DNA of 40,597 nt from Pelotomaculum sp. PtaU1.Bin035 (GTDB lineage: Bacteria > Bacillota > Desulfotomaculia > Desulfotomaculales > Pelotomaculaceae), in assembly GCA_002067965.1 (NCBI GenBank), contig MVRN01000118.1:1-40597 (forward strand). Direction: 5' to 3'. Under the pieces are notes generated by a model. The model was not told the DNA's origin, did not search any database, and saw only the letters and a list, made by a program, of their open reading frames with translations. Position numbers and translations under genes: made by a program. Positions 34,516 through 40,597 of the stretch are shown one piece after another; position 1 is the first letter of the stretch; each line of letters opens with the position of its first letter.

Positions 34516-34712
34516 TGACATAATTCCTTTCCACGGCGATATAATTGCAAATTTGAATGACCGCGGTGCCGTGCCGCTCGCACCCGGCGCATGAGGCGCC
34601 TGTTGGCAATTGCTTTTTTGCTGCCACCCAGCCATCCTACCGGTAATTATTATAAAGCCGGCCCGCAGCCGAGGCAATGAATATTTTAAGATGATAAACA
34701 TTCTCTTTTTTT

Positions 34713-34739
34713 GAATTCTGACTCCTGACTACTGACTCC
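34713..34739. repeat. GAATTCTGACTCCTG repeat, second copy
   Basis: GAATTCTGACTCCTGACTA continues with CTGACTCC, giving a tandem of TGACTCCT units. The first 15 bases equal the right arm of the palindrome at 18452-18518. It lies in the divergent gap between trpF and the aminotransferase gene, just before a TATAAT. Confidence 0.6.
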
Positions 34740-34754
34740 TAAATATATTATAAT
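34725..34754 (+). promoter_or_regulatory. Possible promoter formed with the repeat
   Basis: CTGACT (34725-34730) as a -35 element and TATAAT (34749-34754) as a perfect -10 are 18 bases apart. The aminotransferase gene starts 45 bases downstream. The -35 match is only 4 of 6. Confidence 0.45.
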
Positions 34755-34798
34755 GAAAGCAGGATTAGGTTATCCGATTGAAGCTTCAGGAGGACATG

Positions 34799-35974
34799 AT
34801 GATCAGGGCAAAGCGAATGGACAGCCTGTCCGCCGGTATATTTAACGAGATGGAAGAGCGCAAAAAAAGGGTGGAGGCCCGCGGCCTTGAAGTGATCAAC
34901 ATCGGTGTCGGCAGCCCCGACCTTCCCCCGGCGCCGCATATTATTGAAGCGCTGCGCCGCGCGGTGGAGAAGCCGCGGAATTACACCTACCCGCTGGTAG
35001 CCCTCAGGTCACTTCGCCTGGCAGTTGCTGAACGGTACAAAAAGCGTTTTAACGTTGACCTGGAGCCGGGAACGGAAGTGCTGGAATTAATTGGCTCGCA
35101 GGACGGTCTGGCCCACCTGGCCATGGCCTATGTCGACCCGGGGGACGTGGCGCTGGTGCCGGATCCCGGCTACCCGATATACGGATTCGGCATACTTCTG
35201 GCCGGCGGGAAAATGTACCCCGTGCCGCTTTTGCCGGAGAATGGTTTTTTGCCTGATTTTGACGCCATTCCTGTGGAAGTGGCGCGCCGGGCGAAAATGA
35301 TCTGGCTGAATTACCCGAATAACCCGGCGGCGGCAATAGCAGACAGGGAATTTTTTGGAAGGGCTGTTGAATTTGCCCGCCGCTACGGCATCCTGGTTTG
35401 CCATGACGTGGCCTACGCCGAACTGGCATATGATGGCTTTAAGCCGGTGAGTTTTCTTGAAACGCCTGGCGCGAAGGAAGTAGGCGTCGAGTTTTTCTCT
35501 CTTTCCAAAACCTACAATATGGCCGGCTGCCGCCTGGGTTTCGCCGTGGGAAACGCCGGCGTACTGGCCGACCTGGCGTTAATAAAGTCCAATATCGACT
35601 ACGGGGTGTTTTATGCGGTACAGGAGGCCGGTGTTGCCGCTTTGAGCGGGCCGCAGGATTGTGTGGCCGAAACCGCCGCCATATACCAGAAAAGGCGCGA
35701 TGTGCTGGTGGACGGACTGGCGGCTTTAGGCTGGTCCATGCCTAAACCGCAGGCCTCCATGTTCGTGTGGGCGCCTTTGCCTCCGGGCTGCAGTGATTCC
35801 GCCGGTTTCGCGGCCGATTTGCTTGAAAAAGCCGGCGTTATTGTCATACCGGGTGTGGCCTTCGGGCAACGGGGCGAGGGGTATGTCCGGATCGCCCTGG
35901 TTAAGGCCGAAAAAGTGCTGAGTGAAGTGGTGCGCCGGGTAGGCGAAAACTTCCGGTTTAAATCATATTATTAA
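34799..35974 (+). CDS. Class I/II PLP-dependent aminotransferase, LL-diaminopimelate aminotransferase-like
   Basis: The 391-residue protein is a fold-type I aminotransferase with strongest resemblance to the DapL group (RMDSLSAGIFNEMEERKK, GVGSPDLPPAPH, YPLVALRSLRLAVAERYKKR). Typical sites are NYPNNPAAA, DVAYAEL and the PLP-binding Lys237 in FSLSKTYNM. DapL enzymes make LL-diaminopimelate for lysine and cell wall. Exact substrate cannot be fixed from sequence; aspartate/alanine-type activity is possible. ATG 34799 is preferred, 5 bases after AGGAGG; ATG 34796 is next to it. It overlaps the convergent hydrolase gene by 4 bases. Confidence 0.85.
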   Translation: MIRAKRMDSLSAGIFNEMEERKKRVEARGLEVINIGVGSPDLPPAPHIIEALRRAVEKPRNYTYPLVALRSLRLAVAERYKKRFNVDLEPGTEVLELIGSQDGLAHLAMAYVDPGDVALVPDPGYPIYGFGILLAGGKMYPVPLLPENGFLPDFDAIPVEVARRAKMIWLNYPNNPAAAIADREFFGRAVEFARRYGILVCHDVAYAELAYDGFKPVSFLETPGAKEVGVEFFSLSKTYNMAGCRLGFAVGNAGVLADLALIKSNIDYGVFYAVQEAGVAALSGPQDCVAETAAIYQKRRDVLVDGLAALGWSMPKPQASMFVWAPLPPGCSDSAGFAADLLEKAGVIVIPGVAFGQRGEGYVRIALVKAEKVLSEVVRRVGENFRFKSYY

Positions 35975-36831
35975 CTATTATGATATTCCCGGGCACGGGG
36001 AATATCGTGACGCGCTTGCCGCAAATTGACAGGAGAATTGTACGGTACGGGCTGGTTGGATGATTTAAAATGATCGGACCAAATGCCCGGGGTCCGGGAA
36101 GGCGCGCTGGCCAGGGGTATGTCCGGAGACAGGTGGCGCCTGGCGTTGCTGATAGCTATCGCGGGGCTGTTGTCATCTTCACTGAGGTGACCCAGCACAA
36201 CCAGCTTACATTTCTTCAGCCCCATGGATTGCAGCGCCAGACCGCACTGCTCGTTGGACAGATGTCCGGTAGGGCCAAGGTTGCGCCTGATCACATGCCG
36301 AGGCTTGGATGATTTTTTATACATATTGACATCGTGGTTTGACTCGATATACAAATAATCAAGCGATTGAAATTCATCAACGCAGTTTTCCGGGACATAG
36401 CCGGTATCAGTGATAAACCCCATTTGCTCGCCGCCGCCGCTGATAATAAAGCCGATTGTTTCAACATCGTGAGATAACTTGAAATGAGTTACGGTAAGGC
36501 TGCCGATTTTTTTCTTAACGTATTTGTCAAAAGCGATATACTTCACGGATGTATTGAACCGGTAATTTTCGCTGAGCTTTTTGATAATATTTTCTGTTGA
36601 ATATATGGGGAAATCCTTTTCTTGACAAATATATTTAAGCCCGTAAACATGGTCCGTATGGATATGGGTCACTAGAATCGCGTCAATATCACCTGCCGAT
36701 AAACCGGCCTGGTCCAGGAAGGGCTTAATATCTCTCTTCTTGAGGCCGCAATCAATAAGTATACAAGTGTTATTATCCTGTACCACGACGCTGTTGGCGT
36801 AACTGCAGGATGAGAGGCTGCAAAATCTCAA
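35971..36831 (-). CDS. Metallo-beta-lactamase-fold hydrolase, YycJ/WalJ-like
   Basis: The 286-residue protein has the metal-binding motif THIHTDHVYG (HxHxDH), a further His in KLSHDVETIG, Asp in FITDTGYV, and GHLSNEQ and LGHLSEDDN near the end of the fold. The start SLSSCSYANSVVV matches the YycJ-type family, which lies near the WalRK system in other Firmicutes and includes DNA-processing hydrolases. The last 50 residues are a Pro/Arg-rich tail outside the fold. Start is TTG at 36831 (minus strand), 8 bases after AGGAGG. Confidence 0.85.
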   Translation of the reverse strand: MRFCSLSSCSYANSVVVQDNNTCILIDCGLKKRDIKPFLDQAGLSAGDIDAILVTHIHTDHVYGLKYICQEKDFPIYSTENIIKKLSENYRFNTSVKYIAFDKYVKKKIGSLTVTHFKLSHDVETIGFIISGGGEQMGFITDTGYVPENCVDEFQSLDYLYIESNHDVNMYKKSSKPRHVIRRNLGPTGHLSNEQCGLALQSMGLKKCKLVVLGHLSEDDNSPAIAISNARRHLSPDIPLASAPSRTPGIWSDHFKSSNQPVPYNSPVNLRQARHDIPRAREYHNS

Positions 36832-36939
36832 GATCTAGACCTCCTTATATACAACAACTTCCACAAAAAACCCAAAAAACCTTTACGGTTATAACAAAAG
36901 GTTTTAATTAAGAGCTGAAAAACTTATCGTGAGGGGACT

Positions 36940-37893
36940 ATGAGCAAACAAATTGGTGATGATGTAGTACTGGCCAGGGAGCTGGTAAAAAAGTTCGGTG
37001 ACTTTGAAGCCGTCAAGGGGGTAAACTTTGCGGTCTCCAGGGGAGAATGTTTTGGTTTGCTCGGGCCAAACGGAGCGGGCAAAACGTCCATAGTTAAAAT
37101 GATTTACGGCTTTTCCCCGGTGACTTCCGGGAAACTTGAGGTGTTTGGAGAAGACATTATGGCGAGCGGGAGAAAGATTAAGTCCAGGGTCGGGGTGGTC
37201 CCCCAGGAGGATAACCTGGACCCGGAATTATCCGTGCGGGAAAATCTTATTGTCTATGCCGGCTACTTCCTGATGAAAAAGGATTTGGCCAAAAAACGGG
37301 CCGAAGAAATATTAGCGTTTATGGACTTGGCGGATAAATCCGGTGAAGTAGTGGAGCACCTTTCGGGAGGCCTGAAACGGCGTTTGACGGTAGGCAGGGC
37401 TTTGATCAACCAGCCGGAGCTTTTGATCCTGGATGAGCCCACCACAGGCCTGGACCCCTATGCCCGGCACCTGGTATGGCAGCGTTTGAGGAAGCTGAAA
37501 GAACTGGGAACTACCATGCTGCTGACTACTCATTATTTAGAAGAGGCCAGCCAGCTTTGCGACAGGCTTATCGTAATTTACCTGGGGGAGATCCTGGAGC
37601 AAGGCGCGCCCCAGGATCTGATTGAACGTCATGTTGGTAAAGAGGCCCTGGAAATGGGAGTAGATCCCTTGCGGCGCGAAGCTCTCATAAAAGGGTCCGA
37701 AGAATTAATCAAGGCCAGGCAGGAGCTGGGAGACGACCTGATTATTTTTACCGACTATGGCCGGGAATTGGCCGGAAGAATATCCGAAAGGGCGGCAGGC
37801 ATGGGTATTTTGCTTAATTACCGGAGGCTCAGGCAGACCAATCTGGAAGATGTATTTCTTAAACTCACCGGCGAGACTCTTAAACAAAACTAG
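36940..37893 (+). CDS. ABC-2 type exporter ATP-binding protein (NodI/DrrA-like)
   Basis: ATPase of an ABC-2 exporter. The 317-residue protein has Walker A GPNGAGKTS, Q loop VVPQEDNLDP, signature HLSGGLKRRL, Walker B LLILDEPTTGLDP and the switch His in TTHYLEE. The C-terminal 90 residues are the extension seen in NodI/DrrA/CcmA-type subunits. Export substrate is unknown; lipo-oligosaccharides or drugs are typical of the family. Its permease gene begins 2.3 kb downstream after an opposite-strand insertion. Confidence 0.93.
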   Translation: MSKQIGDDVVLARELVKKFGDFEAVKGVNFAVSRGECFGLLGPNGAGKTSIVKMIYGFSPVTSGKLEVFGEDIMASGRKIKSRVGVVPQEDNLDPELSVRENLIVYAGYFLMKKDLAKKRAEEILAFMDLADKSGEVVEHLSGGLKRRLTVGRALINQPELLILDEPTTGLDPYARHLVWQRLRKLKELGTTMLLTTHYLEEASQLCDRLIVIYLGEILEQGAPQDLIERHVGKEALEMGVDPLRREALIKGSEELIKARQELGDDLIIFTDYGRELAGRISERAAGMGILLNYRRLRQTNLEDVFLKLTGETLKQN

Positions 37894-37920
37894 AGGAATT
37901 ATTTTGAAAGGAACAGATAA

Positions 37921-37996
37921 TGGCGAAAAAAAATAATGGAATAACCTCTGTCCCTGATTAATCATGGCCGTTGATATTATGGGCCTTGTTCGCCGA
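37921..37996 (+). pseudogene. Relic of the 5' end of the ABC permease gene
   Basis: The sequence reads MAKKNNGITSVPD, stop, SWPLIL, and matches the intact permease start MAKKNQ...SMPDLSWPLIL at 40231. The match includes the ribosome-binding region (GAAAGG..CAGATAATGGCGAA). A TAA replaces the Leu codon, and similarity fades after about 75 bases. It sits 28 bases after the ATPase gene, where the permease gene would be expected. Confidence 0.75.
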
Positions 37997-38037
37997 ATGA
38001 GATATTCATAACGGTGCCAGATTTAAGCACCCAATGG

Positions 38038-39675
38038 TCAATTAGAGGCGCTCTCACTCAACTTGTCCGGAACAACCGGGCCACCTCTGGCCGAAGCGTC
38101 TGATGGTGTTTGTGTAGACCCGGCTTTTTTCACAGGCTTTTTCAGGAAAAACGCAAGAGGAATTGCTATAAATATAAACACCGCTGCCACAATAAAAGTG
38201 TCGTCTATGGCCCGGACCAGGGACTCCTCGGCCACAAGCCCTCCCAAAACCGCCATTGCCGCGTCACTGGCATCTGCCACCCCGGCATACGTAAGATATC
38301 CGTTCAACTGGTTCAAAAGAGAAACGGCGTTAGAATTGATAGAGGTCCCCTCCGCCAAACTGGCGTAATGGAATACTTGCCTGTTTTGCATTACCGCCGT
38401 AAGAATAGCTATGCCAAAAGATCCGGCAACCTGGCGGCTGACATTACTTAGGGCGGAGGCCCTGCCCACCTGGCTGGCCGGAACAGTATTCATGCCGGCG
38501 GTGGTAATGGGCATCATTGCCAGGCCCATGCCCAAGGATCTTAAAGCTGCAAAAAGCATTATACTATGACTGCTTGTATTCAAACTCAGATTATGGAATT
38601 CCAAAGTCCCCCAGGCCGTCAATGTCAAACCGGCGACAGCCAGGATTTTTGGGCCAAAACGGTCAAACAGAAAGCCGCTTACTGGCATCATCAACGCTGT
38701 CACAATGGCGGCGGGCATCAATATAAGACCTGTTTCATAAGGAGTCAAAAGCAACAGGTTTTGGGTAAAAAGAGGTATTAAGAAGACTCCGCCATACAGG
38801 CCGACCGTAATTAAGCTCCCGGCAAAAACGCTGATTGAGAAAATGCTATTTTTAAACAGACTCAGGTCCAGCATCGGTTGGTCATGGTTGAGTTCCACAA
38901 TAACAAACAAAAGCAGCGCATAGAAGAAAAAGATAAGTAAAGACACTATGTAAAAAGAACTCCAACCTTCTTTTGTTCCTTCGCTCAGCGCCAGTAGCAG
39001 GGTAAAACAGCCTATAGCGGAAGAAATAAAACCCCATGTGTCAAATTTCAGGCTTTGGCGTAGCGTGCTTTCAGGAAGTAATATATATGCTAAAAAAAAG
39101 CCGGTGATACCAACGGGAATATTCATTGTAAAAAGAAACCGCCAGTTCAGGTGGTCTACGATATAGCCGCCCAGAGTCGGCCCGACTGCTGGCCCGCACA
39201 CAGCCGCCATACCCCAGACTCCAAGGGCCAGGCCGATTTTCTCCCTGGGTACGATCCTATACACGATAGCCATGCTGACCGGCATAATAGCCCCGCCGCC
39301 TATACCCTGTATCACTCTGGCCGCCACCATGGAACTATTATTCCAAGCGAGGCTGCACAGTACCGATCCTATTGTGAAAATAACTGTACAGGCGAGATAA
39401 ACCCGCTTGGTCCCCAGACGGTCTCCAAGGTAACCGGTTACCGGGATGACCACCCCGGACGTCAACATATACGCGGTCAAAATCCACTCGGCGTCTTCCG
39501 CTGAAACCCCGAAAATAGACATCATTTTGGGCAACGCCACGTTTATGGAGCTGTTGTTTAGAATCGCCGCGAAGGCGCCAAGAACCACCACGAACAGCGG
39601 TAACCAAAAGGAACCATTCCGGGAGGCTTCCCGCTGTTCCAAAATACCCACATCCTTTTGAAAACGGTTTTTCAT
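38038..39675 (-). CDS. DHA2-family (EmrB/QacA-type) MFS multidrug exporter
   Basis: Proton-driven exporter with about 14 membrane segments in 545 residues. Motif A is GYLGDRLGTKRVY, motif C-like GPAVGPTLGGYIVDH follows, and the N-terminal SSINVALPKM is typical of DHA2 members. A basic, polar C-terminal tail (KKPVKKAGSTQTPSDAS) is cytoplasmic. It is 15 bases downstream of a PadR-type repressor gene on the same strand, so probably co-transcribed and substrate-induced through it. Confidence 0.93.
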   Translation of the reverse strand: MKNRFQKDVGILEQREASRNGSFWLPLFVVVLGAFAAILNNSSINVALPKMMSIFGVSAEDAEWILTAYMLTSGVVIPVTGYLGDRLGTKRVYLACTVIFTIGSVLCSLAWNNSSMVAARVIQGIGGGAIMPVSMAIVYRIVPREKIGLALGVWGMAAVCGPAVGPTLGGYIVDHLNWRFLFTMNIPVGITGFFLAYILLPESTLRQSLKFDTWGFISSAIGCFTLLLALSEGTKEGWSSFYIVSLLIFFFYALLLFVIVELNHDQPMLDLSLFKNSIFSISVFAGSLITVGLYGGVFLIPLFTQNLLLLTPYETGLILMPAAIVTALMMPVSGFLFDRFGPKILAVAGLTLTAWGTLEFHNLSLNTSSHSIMLFAALRSLGMGLAMMPITTAGMNTVPASQVGRASALSNVSRQVAGSFGIAILTAVMQNRQVFHYASLAEGTSINSNAVSLLNQLNGYLTYAGVADASDAAMAVLGGLVAEESLVRAIDDTFIVAAVFIFIAIPLAFFLKKPVKKAGSTQTPSDASARGGPVVPDKLSESASN

Positions 39676-39690
39676 CTTGTATGATAGACG

Positions 39691-40047
39691 TCAGTATCCG
39701 AGTAAGTCCGTTCGTAAAATTGTGATCCACCGCTCAGCCTGTTTTAATTTCTCTTGCATCATTAGTTCTAATGTGGGTATATAGGCAACACCGGCATCCT
39801 TAATTGTATAAACCCGCTTACCACGGGTGACTGGGCTATCCCATTCTCCGGATATATATCCCCGTTCTTCCATTGTTCGAAGCAAGGGATACAAAGCGTT
39901 TGTGTTAGGCGTATAGATACCTTGGGTGCGCCGTTTTATTTCCATTGCCATTTTATTTCCGTGCGCAGGCCCTTGCTCAAGTATCTTTAGTATGTATAAC
40001 CCAATAATTAGCCTCGCGAGGGTTTCTTGTTCATTTTTTTTTCCCAT
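39691..40047 (-). CDS. PadR-family transcriptional regulator
   Basis: The 118-residue winged-helix protein has LIIGLYILKILEQGPAHGNKM, then TPNTNALYPLLRTMEERGYI and the wing VTRGKRVYTIKDAG, as in PadR repressors, with a C-terminal dimer helix. PadR proteins commonly repress an adjacent exporter gene and release on binding its substrate. I start at ATG 40047 (minus strand), 6 bases after AAAGGTG; a longer frame to 40101 adds an Asn-rich stretch unlike the family. Confidence 0.9.
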   Translation of the reverse strand: MGKKNEQETLARLIIGLYILKILEQGPAHGNKMAMEIKRRTQGIYTPNTNALYPLLRTMEERGYISGEWDSPVTRGKRVYTIKDAGVAYIPTLELMMQEKLKQAERWITILRTDLLGY

Positions 40048-40230
40048 GAAAACACCTTTTTTATTAATTATATTATTATTAAATTTATCAATAAATCTCA
40101 CTTATGTCAATATTCATGATTTCCGAAGAAAGCTGGCCTCGAAGCCTTGATATAATTGAAGGTTTAGTGATAATATTTTACGGAAAAATAAAGTTGCAAA
40201 ACTACAAGTCAAGACGAAAGGCGGCAGATA

Positions 40231-40597
40231 ATGGCGAAGAAAAATCAATTGTTAAAGGGAATAGCTTCCATGCCTGATTTATCCTGGCCGTTGATATTAA
40301 AGGTTTTTTTCCGCAATCTCCGGGTTTTCAGGAAGACCTGGAAGGCGAACATCATGTTTAACTTTGTGGAGCCCATGCTTTACTTATGGGCCTTGGGTTT
40401 TGGCCTGGGAGTTTACGTCAGCCAAATTGAGGGGCTGTCCTATATTGATTTCCTCGCCCCCGCGCTGATTGCTTCCTCGGCGATGTTTTCCACCACTTAT
40501 GAAATGACTTATGGCAGCTTTACCCGGATGGGCTACCAGAAGACCTTCCACGGCATGGTGGCTACTCCTGCAAGTATGGACGATGTGGTAATGGGTG
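40231..40597 (+). CDS. ABC-2 type exporter permease (NodJ-like), 5' part
   Basis: The frame is open from ATG 40231 to the window end (122 codons). It reads MAKKNQLLKG, then SWPLILKVFFRNLRVFRKTW, and membrane segments around MLYLWALGFGLGVYV and LAPALIASSAMFSTTYEM, then FTRMGYQKTFHGMVATP, the ABC-2 permease core of NodJ-like proteins. It should pair with the ATPase at 36940, from which it is separated by the padR-MFS pair. The rest lies outside the window. Confidence 0.9.
   Translation, partial: MAKKNQLLKGIASMPDLSWPLILKVFFRNLRVFRKTWKANIMFNFVEPMLYLWALGFGLGVYVSQIEGLSYIDFLAPALIASSAMFSTTYEMTYGSFTRMGYQKTFHGMVATPASMDDVVMG

Noticed and set aside
34516-34740. T-box leader upstream of trpF on the minus strand, because GGCACCGCGG appears
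   Set aside because: The required TGGN before ACCGCGG is lacking (it reads ACGGCACCGCGG), and no stem I or following terminator was found. Chance similarity or a very decayed T-box.

Overview
The window reads as a chromosomal segment of an anaerobic, low-to-moderate-GC Firmicute, most likely in the Desulfotomaculum/Pelotomaculum (Peptococcaceae) neighbourhood. This is an inference from the clostridial-type NifD with its internal insertion, the group III nif gene order, the frequent TTG/GTG starts with strong AGGAGG ribosome-binding sites, the superoxide reductase and high-molecular-weight rubredoxin, and the bacterial gas-vesicle genes. Gas vacuoles are known in Desulfotomaculum acetoxidans, which fits. 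No rRNA, tRNA, CRISPR array or intact insertion sequence was seen.

Layout. Bases 1-4715 hold the end of a potassium-uptake operon (kdpB 3' end, kdpC, kdpD, kdpE). A sodium:solute symporter follows, then an oxygen-defence group (desulfoferrodoxin, flavin reductase-rubredoxin, a TM1266-family small protein) and a secreted protein on the minus strand. Bases 8485-17601 are a compact molybdenum-type nitrogenase operon, nifH-nifI1-nifI2-nifD-nifK-nifE-nifN-nifB-[2Fe-2S] ferredoxin. It has a consensus sigma-A promoter and a roughly 300-base leader with three successive terminators. The first two terminators are preceded by hairpin pairs that look like ANTAR antitermination targets. Behind the ferredoxin lie an AnfO-like gene, a folded intergenic element and a shortened NifB paralogue.

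Bases 19452-21045 are a decayed stretch: an EAL-domain gene interrupted by a one-base slip in an A7 run, and a relic of an MFS transporter. Bases 21205-31723 are a gas-vesicle cluster. Its first, GC-rich half has gvpH, a CDC48-type AAA ATPase, two GvpJ-like proteins with zinc ribbons (one with an inserted PH/GRAM-like region), gvpK and gvpL. Its second, AT-rich half has gvpA, gvpO, gvpN, gvpF and gvpG. A strong hairpin follows gvpA, and a clear terminator closes the cluster.

Bases 31987-40597 hold a CheC-like phosphatase overlapping a PAS-GGDEF cyclase, a lone trpF, a DapL-like aminotransferase, a metallo-beta-lactamase-fold hydrolase and an ABC-2 exporter. The exporter's ATPase and permease genes are separated by an opposite-strand padR-MFS pair, and a relic of the permease 5' end sits next to the ATPase.

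How it works together (inference): nitrogen fixation appears controlled at transcript elongation by the leader and after translation by NifI1/NifI2. The gas vesicles, with two chaperone-type systems (Hsp20 and CDC48), would give buoyancy. The c-di-GMP enzymes and CheC-like protein would tune motility or surface behaviour.
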